From: Hyphobacterium marinum | Lineage (GTDB): Bacteria; Pseudomonadota; Alphaproteobacteria; Caulobacterales; Maricaulaceae | Assembly: GCF_036330325.1 (NCBI RefSeq) | Contig: NZ_JAZDRO010000002.1 | Span: 468,306-532,305, forward strand | Reading direction: 5' to 3' | DNA length: 64,000 nt | Shown here: piece by piece, positions 25,252 through 33,586 of the stretch | Layout of the letters: the number at the start of each line of letters is the position of its first letter | Position numbering within the stretch: the first letter of the stretch is position 1 | Made by a program: the position numbers and the translations under genes | The notes under the pieces: generated by a model | Told to the model about the DNA's origin: nothing | Seen by the model: the letters and a program-made list of their open reading frames with translations, nothing else | The model's database searches: none

Positions 25252-25377
25252 ATGAAGGTGCGCAGCTCGCTCAAATCCCTGAAGAACCGCCACCGCGCGT
25301 GCAAGGTGGTGCGCCGCCGTGGCCGCGTTTTCGTGATCAACAAGGTCGATCCGCGCTTCAAGGCGCGCGCCGGTTAG
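25252..25377 (+). CDS. rpmJ: 50S ribosomal protein bL36
   Basis: 41 residues, beginning MKVRSSLKSLKNRHRACKVV and ending VDPRFKARAG, with the RRRGR(V)FVINK core of the long alphaproteobacterial type. It keeps one cysteine only, so it belongs to the zinc-free C-minus class. It has its own near-consensus promoter and stands apart from other ribosomal genes. It binds 23S rRNA near the peptidyl-transferase centre. Confidence 0.95.
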   Translation: MKVRSSLKSLKNRHRACKVVRRRGRVFVINKVDPRFKARAG

Positions 25378-25418
25378 GCCGTTCGCGACTTTTCCAAGGT
25401 TAAATCTCATTGAGATTG

Positions 25419-25455
25419 ACGCCCCCGCGCTGGACGCAAGGGGGCGTTGGCTTAT
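25419..25455 (+). terminator. Possible terminator after rpmJ
   Basis: ACGCCCCC / GGGGGCGT stem (25419-25426 with 25440-25447) and 13-base loop, followed by the modest T-rich TGGCTTAT. A second small palindrome AATCTC-ATT-GAGATT lies just upstream at about 25404. Confidence 0.45.
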
Positions 25456-25464
25456 CTTGGTCTC

Positions 25465-25998
25465 ATGATGAAGACCCTGATACTCGCCCTGCTTGTGCAG
25501 ACGGCACCGATGCAAACGCCCGCCGAACGCCTCGACGAGCGCCTGGCCGCCCTTGCGACCGCCAGCGCGGAAGAGGCCACTCCCCTCGTTGACGAGATTA
25601 CAGCGCTGTGGGCCGACTCGGGCAGTGACACGATTTCCCTCCTCATGGACCGGGGTGAAGCCGCCGCGCTTGGCGGCGATCTCGAGCTTGCCGCGCGCAT
25701 GTTCGATCATGTCACCGAGATCGAGCCGGACTGGTCGGAAGGCTGGTTGCGCTCTGCCCAGGTCGCAGCAAGCCGCGAGGACTGGGCCTATGCCCTTGAG
25801 GCTCTCAACGAAGCCCTGACAGTCGAGCCGCGCCGCTTCGACGCCTATCTCTTGCTGGGCCGCACGCTGGAACGGGCCGAACGTCCCGATTCGGCGCTGG
25901 AAGCCTATGACGAGGCCCTCGCCATCTATCCCCAGTTCGAACTGGCCCGCCGGGCCGCCAGCCGGATTCGCGCGCAAATGGCCGGACGGCCGCTTTAG
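25465..25998 (+). CDS. Tetratricopeptide-repeat protein
   Basis: 177 residues from ATG 25465. The first 17 residues (MMKTLILALLVQTAPM) are hydrophobic and could be a short signal or anchor. At least three TPR units follow, about 70-170, with the consensus W..A..L...P pattern (AARMFDHVTEIEPDWSEG, ALEALNEALTVEPRRFDAY). Such repeats mediate protein contacts. It is followed after seven bases by an alpha/beta hydrolase gene, with which it likely forms an operon. Specific partner unknown. Confidence 0.8.
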   Translation: MMKTLILALLVQTAPMQTPAERLDERLAALATASAEEATPLVDEITALWADSGSDTISLLMDRGEAAALGGDLELAARMFDHVTEIEPDWSEGWLRSAQVAASREDWAYALEALNEALTVEPRRFDAYLLLGRTLERAERPDSALEAYDEALAIYPQFELARRAASRIRAQMAGRPL

Positions 25999-26005
25999 GA
26001 CCTTC

Positions 26006-26923
26006 ATGGCAAGACTGATGACAATGATTGCTGCCGGCGCGAGCGCCGCCTCCGTTACGCTGTCGCCTGCCAGGGCAGAGATCGACGCCCCTCCGGGCTC
26101 GTATGTCGAGATCGACGGCGCGCAGATCCGCTATGTCGAAGAAGGCGACGGCCCGGTCGTGCTGCTCATCCACGGCGCGTCGTCGAATGCCGAGGACATG
26201 CGCTTTGCCCTCTCCGGGCATCTCGATGGCTATCGCGCCATTTATGTCGACCGGCCGGGCCTGGGGTGGAGCGAACGCCCGTCCGGAGAATGGGGCCCTG
26301 AATCCGAAGCTGCCTTTTTCGCCACACTCATCGAGGAACTCGATCTCGGCATCCCGATTGTGGTCGGCCATTCCTGGGGCGGGGCGATCACAACGCGCCT
26401 CGCCTTGGATCATCCCGAGCGCGTCTCGGGCATCGTCCTTATCGCACCAGCCCTGATGTCGGGCGTCGGCGAAGCGGCCTGGTACAACAAGGCCGCACGC
26501 ATTCCGGTCCTGGGCGCGCTCTTTACCCGCGTGATCATCCCGCTCGCCGGTCCGGCGCGGATCGAGAGCGGGCTGGAATCGACCTTTGCGCCGCAGCCCG
26601 TCCCGGAAGGGTATGAGGACACGGTGCGGGTGAACCGCCTGTTCAACCCCTCCGTCATCCGCGCCAACGCCGCCGACATGGCTCCGGTCAATCGCTGGCT
26701 GGCGATGCAGGACGGGCGCTATGGCGAGATCGAGATGCCCGCCGTCATTCTTGCCGGGGATGGCGACACCGTCGTCTACACCCACCGCCATTCGGTTCCG
26801 GTTTCGCAGGAAATGCCCAATGCCCGCCTCGTCACCGAGGAGGGCTGGGGACACATGCTGCATCACTGGGCACCCGACCGCGTCGCGGCGGCCATCGCCG
26901 ATGTCATGGACCGCGCCGACTAG
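26006..26923 (+). CDS. Secreted or membrane-anchored alpha/beta hydrolase
   Basis: 305 residues. Residues 1-24 look like a signal peptide (MARLMTMIAAGASAASVTLSPARA). The hydrolase fold shows the oxyanion HGASS (56-60), nucleophile GHSWGG (Ser123), acid in LAGDGD (about 254) and histidine in GWGHMLHH (His283). The closest classes are haloalkane dehalogenase/epoxide-hydrolase-like serine hydrolases, but the substrate cannot be told. It lies just after the TPR gene. Confidence 0.82.
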   Translation: MARLMTMIAAGASAASVTLSPARAEIDAPPGSYVEIDGAQIRYVEEGDGPVVLLIHGASSNAEDMRFALSGHLDGYRAIYVDRPGLGWSERPSGEWGPESEAAFFATLIEELDLGIPIVVGHSWGGAITTRLALDHPERVSGIVLIAPALMSGVGEAAWYNKAARIPVLGALFTRVIIPLAGPARIESGLESTFAPQPVPEGYEDTVRVNRLFNPSVIRANAADMAPVNRWLAMQDGRYGEIEMPAVILAGDGDTVVYTHRHSVPVSQEMPNARLVTEEGWGHMLHHWAPDRVAAAIADVMDRAD

Positions 26924-27055
26924 CCCGGGTTGTTGCAGAAAAGCGGTGGAAAGAGCGGCCCTTCCGGCTTGAGTCCTGAGGCCCGCGCGCCTAGCCTGCG
27001 CGCCGCTTTAGAACCGCCCGGAATGCCGGGCCAACAGCCGACAGGAACTGCCTTC

Positions 27056-27334
27056 ATGGACGACGCCGCTTCCGCCTCTGTCACCGACACATCGCATTCG
27101 CTGGGCGGGGCCGCGCGCGAACAGCTCAAGGCCTTCGTGGCGCGTATCGAGCGCCTGGAGGAAGACAAGAAAACCGTCATGGACGACATGAAGGAAGTCT
27201 ATGCCGAGGCGAAATCCATGGGCTACGACACGAAAATCCTGCGCAAGGTGATTGCCCTGCGCAAAATCGACCGGAATGAGCGTCAGGAGACCGAAGCGCT
27301 TCTGGAACTCTATCTGGGAGCGATCGGAGAGTAG
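27056..27334 (+). CDS. DUF2312 (UPF0335) family protein
   Basis: 92 residues from ATG 27056 (AGGAA eight bases upstream). The core AREQLKAFVARIERLEEDKKTVMDDMKEVYAEAKSMGYDTKILRKVIALRKI, here cited by position (about 23-75), is the hallmark of this short alphaproteobacterial family. It is largely helical and coiled coil. In Caulobacter a protein of this family is the chromatin-associated GapR, which binds overtwisted DNA; the KxMGxDxKxLRxVIxLRK segment supports that relation. Length is close to GapR, so a nucleoid role is a reasonable inference. Confidence 0.88.
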   Translation: MDDAASASVTDTSHSLGGAAREQLKAFVARIERLEEDKKTVMDDMKEVYAEAKSMGYDTKILRKVIALRKIDRNERQETEALLELYLGAIGE

Positions 27335-27342
27335 GAGCGGGC

Positions 27343-27855
27343 TTGGCGCGAGAGGTCGACGACAAGAAGACCAAGCGTGCCCTGCGCAAGCTCGCGCGGG
27401 CCAAGGCCAAGGCGGCCGAAGGCGGCGAGGACGCGAAACTCTCCGACTGGGAAAACGAGTTCGTCGATTCGGTCGAAACCCGGCTGGAAACCTACGGCTC
27501 GGCCTTTAATGATCCGGAGAAGGGCAAGCTCGACGAGCCGCTCTCCGCGCTCCAGTCCTTCAAGCTCCGCGAGATCGAGAAGAAAGCCTCCGGCAAGGCC
27601 CGCAAGCCGATGTCGCGGGGGGCCGGCTTCAAGGCGAAGCCGGGAAGCGGCTTCAAGCGGTCCTCTTTCAAATCCAAAAGCTCTGGCCCGCGTGTCCGCG
27701 ACATCAATGACGATGTCATCGGCGCGGTGCCCGAGACGCCGGAACCGAAACCCGCGCCACCGCCCGATCCGGAGCCGGATCCCGCCCTCCGCCCCAAGCC
27801 CAAACCGGCACGCCCTGCGTTGCGGGTCGTAAAAGGCGGGAAGGACGACAACTGA
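27343..27855 (+). CDS. Basic, disordered conserved hypothetical protein
   Basis: 170 residues starting at TTG with GGAG six bases upstream. Residues 1-30 are strongly basic (KKTKRALRKLARAKAKAA); 31-80 include DWENEFVDSVETRLETYGSAF, which looks like an ordered helical segment; 85-120 are Lys/Ser/Gly-rich and 125-160 Pro-rich. No signal or membrane segment. It follows the DUF2312 gene by eight bases, so the two are likely co-expressed; binding to nucleic acid is suggested only by charge. Confidence 0.7.
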   Translation: MAREVDDKKTKRALRKLARAKAKAAEGGEDAKLSDWENEFVDSVETRLETYGSAFNDPEKGKLDEPLSALQSFKLREIEKKASGKARKPMSRGAGFKAKPGSGFKRSSFKSKSSGPRVRDINDDVIGAVPETPEPKPAPPPDPEPDPALRPKPKPARPALRVVKGGKDDN

Positions 27856-27917
27856 AACGATTGTCATTTGAACCTGTCGTGTCGGGCCCATAAAATGCGC
27901 CCAAGGGGGAAAGTCTG

Positions 27918-29648
27918 ATGATCTTGCGTTGTTGTCTGGTCGCCGCCGCGATCCTGTCTGGCGGCACTTCCGTTCATGCCCAGTCCAACGTGAATTTTGC
28001 GGTTGCGCCACCCTTCCGGACCTTGCCGGCCGGGGAGGTCCGCACCGGCATCATGTCGATGATCAATGCCGGGGATGCTGATGCCACGAATTGCCGCCTC
28101 GATATGTCGGGTTCCGGTTACACGGGAGAGTATTTCGAGATCACCATCGCGAACGGCGTGATTACCGGGAATGGCCCCAGGAATACGCCCTTTGACATCC
28201 CCGCCGGACAGGTTCGCTACGGCGCGTTCGCGCTGAGCGCCGACCAGACCGTCAACACCGCGATAGTCGGTGGCCCCGACTTCACTTTCGTTTGCGACAA
28301 TGATGCATCGGTCGGCCAGAACTGGGTGGGCCGTATGTTGTTTCAGCCGCAGGCAGGCAACCCGCCCGACATCATCGCCTCGATGTCCACCCTGTCGAAT
28401 GATGGCGTCTTGCGGGTTACCGAGGACGGACGCACGGCCCGGGCCGGTGTCGCCGCGATCAATCTCAATCCGGATAATGACCTGACCAGCAACGGGCTGA
28501 CCCGTGTCACGGTCGAACCCAGCTTCGTGAACGAATATACGCTCTTCCCCAATTATGAGGTTCCGTTCTTCCCCGGGCCTCCCTTCACGCTGGAAATCTG
28601 CCCTTCCAACCCGGTGAACGGGCAGTGCCTGTCACCGCCTGCGGCCTCGGCCACGGTCGATTTCTCCGGAACCGACGCCCTGACCTTCGTGGTTTTCCTG
28701 CGCGACACGCTGGACTATGGCGCTCCGCTCTTTCCCCAACTCGCCCGCATACGGGTCGATTTCCTTGTCGGTAACCCTTACGAGCAGGGCCTCGTCGGTG
28801 CGGCGACAGTCGCTTTCACGACACCCGGACCGGAATCGACGTCCAGCACAGCAGGCGGCCTTGCCGGGACCTATGTCGGCCAGATCCAGACCTCTGACGG
28901 CAACCTGGCCAATGGCCGCCGCGAGAATGAATCGGCCAGCATCCTGATCGATCCGGCCGGGCGATTCTGGATGCGCTGGTTCTCACCGGAACGCCCTGAT
29001 GGCACACGCAATCGCCACATCACCAGTGGTCAGCTTTCCACGTCACCCGGATCCAATGGGGAGGCGCTGTTCCAGGGCAATTTTGGCGGTGCCACCTTTC
29101 TTCGCGATGCTCAGACCAATGACATTGCCGGACCGGCCAGCCACGCGGGAACCGTTTCCGGACGCGGTGGACGGCAGTCCCATCTGGTCTTGCACTACAA
29201 CCGGACCGACGTTCCAGCCAACGAGTCCGAATGGCCGGCGACCGGAACGCTGCGCGCCTATTTCGATGGCAGCAGCATCCTCGAATTTCCAACCGCCTGG
29301 TTCCAGCGCACTTTCACCAGCGTCAATGCCAGTGTGGACGGTTTCCGGACGATTACGTTCGATGCGAATGGCGGTTTCGAGGGCAGCCTTGTCATCGATG
29401 ACGATCGTTCACAGCCGTCCTGCACGTTCACGGGCACATACACACGCCCTGATGTCAGCCGCCCGATGGTCCTGCTCAACGGGACGACGGGCTGCAGCTT
29501 CGGTTCTACATCCGGCGTGGAAGGCGTGCTCTATCTCAACAGTATGACCGGCTCCGACCGCGTCCGGCTTTACCTGCGTGATCGCTCGACCGGCGACACC
29601 CAGTCCGACGCCTATCGCGCCGCCCACAGCACACGCCCGGCGGAATGA
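27918..29648 (+). CDS. Large secreted protein of unknown function
   Basis: 576 residues. Signal peptide 1-22 (ends SVHAQ). GGGGGAAAG precedes the ATG. Two parts can be seen: residues 25-300, beta-rich, with paired cysteines (NCRLD, FVCDND, LEICPSNPVNGQC); and residues 310-576, which begin GLAGTYVGQIQTSDG and have alternating strand patterns with repeated FDGSSILEF and ITFDANGGFEGSL segments, resembling a beta-barrel or lipocalin-like sheet. Gly/Asn/Thr-rich composition fits an exported protein. I recognise no family. The last codons overlap the ASCH gene start (ATGA). Confidence 0.7.
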   Translation: MILRCCLVAAAILSGGTSVHAQSNVNFAVAPPFRTLPAGEVRTGIMSMINAGDADATNCRLDMSGSGYTGEYFEITIANGVITGNGPRNTPFDIPAGQVRYGAFALSADQTVNTAIVGGPDFTFVCDNDASVGQNWVGRMLFQPQAGNPPDIIASMSTLSNDGVLRVTEDGRTARAGVAAINLNPDNDLTSNGLTRVTVEPSFVNEYTLFPNYEVPFFPGPPFTLEICPSNPVNGQCLSPPAASATVDFSGTDALTFVVFLRDTLDYGAPLFPQLARIRVDFLVGNPYEQGLVGAATVAFTTPGPESTSSTAGGLAGTYVGQIQTSDGNLANGRRENESASILIDPAGRFWMRWFSPERPDGTRNRHITSGQLSTSPGSNGEALFQGNFGGATFLRDAQTNDIAGPASHAGTVSGRGGRQSHLVLHYNRTDVPANESEWPATGTLRAYFDGSSILEFPTAWFQRTFTSVNASVDGFRTITFDANGGFEGSLVIDDDRSQPSCTFTGTYTRPDVSRPMVLLNGTTGCSFGSTSGVEGVLYLNSMTGSDRVRLYLRDRSTGDTQSDAYRAAHSTRPAE

Positions 29649-30118
29649 CCCCACAGCAGGCCGAATACTGGTCCCGCTTTCAGGCCGAAACCGGGATCGG
29701 CGCTGCGCCGCGCGGCGCTGAGGCCTTTGGCGATGATCCGGTGATGCAGGACGAGCTGTGCGCGCTGGTTCTCGCGGGCACAAAACGCGCGACCTGCTCA
29801 CTGGCGCGCTGGTTCGAAAACGACCCTGACGGTTTTCCCAAGCCCGGCGATTACTGGATTTTCCTCGACGGGAAGTCTGAGCCGCGCGGCATCATTCGTA
29901 CGACCGAAGTCGAGGTCAAACCGATCCGCGAGGCCGACGCGCAATTCGCCTGGGACGAGGGCGAAGGTGACCGCAGTTTCGACTACTGGATTACCGAACA
30001 CCGCAAGTTCTGGCAGCGCGAGGCCGCGCGGAACGGCTTTGACTATTCCGACGACCTACACGCCGTGTTCGAACGGTTCGAACTGGTGTGGCCAAAAGAA
30101 AAACCCGCCCCGGCATGA
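29645..30118 (+). CDS. ASCH domain protein
   Basis: 157 residues. Features of the DUF437/ASCH-like fold: ALVLAGTKRATCSLARWFE (substrate groove), KPGDYWIFLDGKSEPRGIIRTTEVEVKP, and QFAWDEGEGDRSFDYWITEHRKFW. ASCH proteins bind RNA or nucleosides, and one enterobacterial member hydrolyses N4-acetylcytidine. Its ATG overlaps the stop of the secreted-protein gene. The final bases overlap the 3' terminator of the opposing regulator gene. Confidence 0.85.
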   Translation: MTPQQAEYWSRFQAETGIGAAPRGAEAFGDDPVMQDELCALVLAGTKRATCSLARWFENDPDGFPKPGDYWIFLDGKSEPRGIIRTTEVEVKPIREADAQFAWDEGEGDRSFDYWITEHRKFWQREAARNGFDYSDDLHAVFERFELVWPKEKPAPA

Positions 30119-30129
30119 CCGGAGCGGGC
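30095..30129 (-). terminator. Terminator after the TacA-like gene
   Basis: Minus-strand stem AGCCCGCTCCGG/CCGGGGCGGGTT with one mismatch, followed by TTTTTCTTTT. It lies inside the 3' end of the convergent ASCH gene. Confidence 0.8.
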
Positions 30130-30153
30130 TGTCCTGTTTCCGTCTAGACGCCG

Positions 30154-31614
30154 TCAGGCCGAGCGGGCCTCGTCGACGTCGAGATCGTATTCGCGAACCT
30201 TGCGGTAGAGCGTCGAGCGGCCAACGCCGAGCCGGCGCGCGACCTCCGACATCCGGCCGGCATAGTTCTCGATGGCGAATTCGATGAGGTCGCGTTCGAT
30301 CGCTTCGAGCGTGCGCAGATTTCCGCCATCGTCCATGATGTCGACCGGACCGCCCAGCACCGGGCCATTGGCCGGCTCGGGCATGTCCATGACACCTTCA
30401 CCAGAGAAGGGCGGCGGCGATTCCAGGCGCGAATAATCGTGCGAGACACCGGAGATCTGCGGGAAGTCTTCCGGCTTGAGATACTCGCCATCGCAGAGCA
30501 CGACCGCACGGAAGACCGAGTTCTCCAGCTGGCGCACATTGCCCGGCCAGTCGAAGCCGGCGAGCATGTCCATGGTTTCCGACGCTGCGTCCTGAACCGA
30601 CTTGTTCTCCGACGCATTGAAGCGGGCGATGAAGTGGCGCACCAGGGCGGGCACGTCCTCGCGGCGGGCGCGTAGCGGCGGCACTTCGACCGGGAAAACA
30701 TTAAGGCGATAGAAGAGGTCTTCGCGGAAGGCCCCGTCCTTCACCTGCTCGGCGAGATCGCGGTTGGTCGCGGAGATGATCCGGACATTGACCTTGACCG
30801 GGCGCTTGCCGCCGACCGGGTCAACTTCGCCTTCCTGCAGGGCACGCAGCAGCTTGACCTGCATGTCGAGCGGCAGTTCGCCGATCTCATCAAGGAAGAG
30901 CGTACCGCCATCGGCTTCCTGGAACTTGCCCATATGCTTGCCGGTGGCCCCGGTGAACGAACCCTTCTCGTGACCGAACAGGGTCGATTCCACGAGGTTT
31001 TCCGGGATCGCGCCGCAGTTGACGGCAATGAAGGGTTTGCCGGCCCGGTCGGACGCGGCCTGGATCGCGCGGGCGACCAGTTCCTTGCCGACGCCGGATT
31101 CCCCGGTGATCAGGATCGGAATGTTCGACGCCGCGGCGCGTTCACCCAGGCGGACGACCTGTTTCATCGCTGGCGCGCCGGCAATCATGTCGTCAAACCC
31201 GAGCGCTCCGTCGGCGGATTTCTTCAGCCGGCGCACTTCGGTGGTCAGGGTCTGGACCTTGAAGGCATTGCGGATTGACACCGCAATCCGTTCCGGGCTG
31301 GCCGGCTTGACGAAGAAATCCGCTGCACCGGCGCGCATGGCGCTGACCACGGTCTCGATCCCGCCATGGGCGGTCAGCACGATGACCGGAAGCTCGCTGC
31401 CCTGCGCCTGCAGGGTTTCCAGCACTTCCATGCCGTCCATGCCCGGCATGACCAGGTCGAGCAGCATCACGTCGATGCCGCCGCGCCCGACACGCTCCAG
31501 CGCCTGTTCGCCGCTTTCCGCGGTCTCCGGCGCATATCCCTGCTTTTCGATTACCGCCTGAAGAAGGCGGCGTTGAGTCGGATCGTCATCGACGATCAGA
31601 ACGGTTTTAGCCAT
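30154..31614 (-). CDS. tacA: NtrC-family sigma-54-dependent response regulator, TacA-like
   Basis: 486 residues in three domains: receiver (1-120, acceptor Asp53 in LLDLVMPGMDG), AAA+ sigma-54 activator (about 140-375, Walker A GESGVGKE 171-178, GSFTGA 218-223, FLDEIGELP), and a C-terminal Fis helix-turn-helix (about 440-480, VARRLGVGRSTLYRKV). ATG 31614 is used; a GTG precedes it. The N-terminal receiver resembles Caulobacter TacA, which drives stalk and stage-specific genes, but other NtrC relatives cannot be excluded. No histidine kinase is adjacent, as is also true of phosphorelay-fed TacA. The sigma-54 contact loop reads GSFTGA rather than the usual GAFTGA. Confidence 0.82.
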   Translation of the reverse strand: MAKTVLIVDDDPTQRRLLQAVIEKQGYAPETAESGEQALERVGRGGIDVMLLDLVMPGMDGMEVLETLQAQGSELPVIVLTAHGGIETVVSAMRAGAADFFVKPASPERIAVSIRNAFKVQTLTTEVRRLKKSADGALGFDDMIAGAPAMKQVVRLGERAAASNIPILITGESGVGKELVARAIQAASDRAGKPFIAVNCGAIPENLVESTLFGHEKGSFTGATGKHMGKFQEADGGTLFLDEIGELPLDMQVKLLRALQEGEVDPVGGKRPVKVNVRIISATNRDLAEQVKDGAFREDLFYRLNVFPVEVPPLRARREDVPALVRHFIARFNASENKSVQDAASETMDMLAGFDWPGNVRQLENSVFRAVVLCDGEYLKPEDFPQISGVSHDYSRLESPPPFSGEGVMDMPEPANGPVLGGPVDIMDDGGNLRTLEAIERDLIEFAIENYAGRMSEVARRLGVGRSTLYRKVREYDLDVDEARSA

Positions 31615-31773
31615 CACCCACGCCTTTTCGGTCGTCTTCGCACCGGGCCTTTTGACCTCACCGTTCAGAATTCGAACGGGGTGCTTCCATCCGCGGACCG
31701 TTATGGGACAGCTGGGTAAAATTCACGCTAAGACGCGGGTAGGACAGCGTTAAGCATGTCTGTTGGGACTCGC

Positions 31774-33099
31774 TTAATAACGCACTCCAACTCCGAACAC
31801 CCATTTCTCGACCGGGGTGAAGGAGAGGAGACTTTCGCCGCGCTCATATCGCAGCCCGATCTGGAAATGGCTGTCTGCTGCCGGGTGATAATTGACCGCT
31901 CCGGAGAACATCTGGGCGTCACCGCCATCCTCGGCCAGGCCGTCCCGGACCTGATAGGCGAGCTGGAGCGTCCAGACCGGTGAACTGAGGTTTGCGTCGC
32001 TCGGATCACGCATCTGGAAGAGGACCTCCAGATCGCCTCCGATCCGCCAGTATTCGGCATCGTCGGTCAGGCCCGTCTTTTCGCCTTCGTCACCGACATG
32101 AATAAAATCGGACACCAGCTCCGCGCGCCAGAGCGCTTCCAGCTGCCAATCGCCGATCCGGCCAATATGACCGTAGCGATCATAATAATTCATGCGCGCG
32201 AAAGGCAGATAGTAGGTGGCCGTTCCGGTCAGGACGCGCGATTCGAACTGGTCGTCGGTGACATAGCCCATCCGCAGATCGATATCGCGCGCGGCGAAAC
32301 CGGCCTGCCGGTTCGCATAGTGTCCGAGCAGCCAGAAGCCCAGATCGTTCTGGTCTTTCGAGGCGGCGGTGCTCGAGGTTGAGCGCTCATAAGTCAGGGC
32401 CGGACGCAGGGACCAGGTTTCGTAATCCTCCGAGGGTTCCCGCCGGTAGATCCAGGGCGCACCGATAACAAGGTCGATCGTATAACTGTCGGTCCCGGCC
32501 TGGCGGTCGCCGATCCAGCCCAGCGTAGCAAAGTCACTGGATTTCAGGGGATCTGCAAGATCACCGGTGGAGCCGGCCACGGCCCAACCACCCCGTTCGG
32601 GTGTAGCCGCCTGCTGGTTGTTGCTCCCGCCGGACCCGCCGGGAAGCGGCGCACAGTCGATATGGAAGGGATAGGCGTCATCTTCCCGCGCGGAGGTGAA
32701 GAACGCCGTGAGCTGATCACGGGAAACCGGCCGACCATCCGAGCGATAGAGGCGGTAAGTTCCGTCTTCGGCTTCCGGATTGGCAAGCAGGCCCAGTGCC
32801 GCCCGACGCAAGGCGCAACGCGCTCCGGGCAGGCCATCGGGTTCGGCACAGTTGGCGTCAGCGACCTGGCGGGACAGCGGGTCACGCGACAAGGCCAGCT
32901 CGACCGCGATGTCGGGCGGCAGCGCTGCAAGCCAACCGCCAATGAGGCGCTGGGGCGTATCAACACGGTCATTGGCGCTGATCCGGGAACAGATGGCCGG
33001 TGCCGGGTCGAGGCTGATACGGGTGTCCTGGGCAAGCGCGGTTCCACCCGCAAGCGCGGTCAGCCCCGCGACTCCGGCGATGGCCCACCTATTTGCCAT
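31774..33099 (-). CDS. Predicted outer-membrane beta-barrel protein
   Basis: 441 residues. Signal peptide 1-23 (ends GGTALAQ). Residues 25-165 carry four cysteines (CSRI, NCAEP, RCALRR, DCAPL) and look like a periplasmic or surface domain. From about residue 175 there are alternating amphipathic strands (YTIDLVIGAPWIY, YEIWSLRPALTYERS-type, RMGYVTDD) ending in WVFGVGVRY, the aromatic-terminated signal read by the BAM machinery. No family recognised. The gene overlaps by 11 bases the 3' end of the small upstream gene, so they are probably one unit. Confidence 0.72.
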   Translation of the reverse strand: MANRWAIAGVAGLTALAGGTALAQDTRISLDPAPAICSRISANDRVDTPQRLIGGWLAALPPDIAVELALSRDPLSRQVADANCAEPDGLPGARCALRRAALGLLANPEAEDGTYRLYRSDGRPVSRDQLTAFFTSAREDDAYPFHIDCAPLPGGSGGSNNQQAATPERGGWAVAGSTGDLADPLKSSDFATLGWIGDRQAGTDSYTIDLVIGAPWIYRREPSEDYETWSLRPALTYERSTSSTAASKDQNDLGFWLLGHYANRQAGFAARDIDLRMGYVTDDQFESRVLTGTATYYLPFARMNYYDRYGHIGRIGDWQLEALWRAELVSDFIHVGDEGEKTGLTDDAEYWRIGGDLEVLFQMRDPSDANLSSPVWTLQLAYQVRDGLAEDGGDAQMFSGAVNYHPAADSHFQIGLRYERGESLLSFTPVEKWVFGVGVRY

Positions 33100-33418
33100 C
33101 GGAAACCTGCGCGATTTTTGTCAGATGCACGCAGAGATCGCCGACTGTTTTTGATGCCAGAGCGGCGGCGTCAGACCCGAACCTGACGCGGATATAGGTG
33201 GGCGCGTTGTCGATCTCGTCCTCGACCTGACGGAAGAGCTCGGCAATGGAAGCGGCAGAATACCCCCAGCCCCCTGGCTTGTCGCCGAGCGGTTGTTTCT
33301 TGCCGACTGCCTGGTCGTTGCCATGAAGGCGCTGCAGGGCTTTCTTGACCGCTTCAAAAGCAATTTCCTTCAGGGCTGTTTCCGGCATCGTCTGGATCAC
33401 TCTTACGAATTCACTCAA
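33089..33418 (-). CDS. Conserved hypothetical small protein upstream of the barrel gene
   Basis: 109 residues from TTG 33418, chosen because GGAGGG lies four bases upstream and the part further upstream in the same frame looks like noise; an ATG at 33388 is the alternative. No signal peptide or membrane segment. Predominantly helical (LSEFVRVIQTMPETALKE, FEAVKKALQRLHG) and ending with a Lys/Asp-rich VHLTKIAQVSDGK. Overlaps the start of the barrel gene by 11 bases. I do not recognise it. Confidence 0.6.
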   Translation of the reverse strand: MSEFVRVIQTMPETALKEIAFEAVKKALQRLHGNDQAVGKKQPLGDKPGGWGYSAASIAELFRQVEDEIDNAPTYIRVRFGSDAAALASKTVGDLCVHLTKIAQVSDGK

Positions 33419-33586
33419 CCTGCCCTCCCTCGGCGGCTCGAACTCTGGGGCCGTAATACTACAATTTTTGCGGGCAATCACCTTCTGCTCTCGCGCGAGC
33501 CGTGCAAGTGCCCATTCACCCGCCGTATTTCGCACCTGCAAAAACGAAGATTGACGCCGCGCCTGCCCCGGCCTAGCGCTTGTCCC

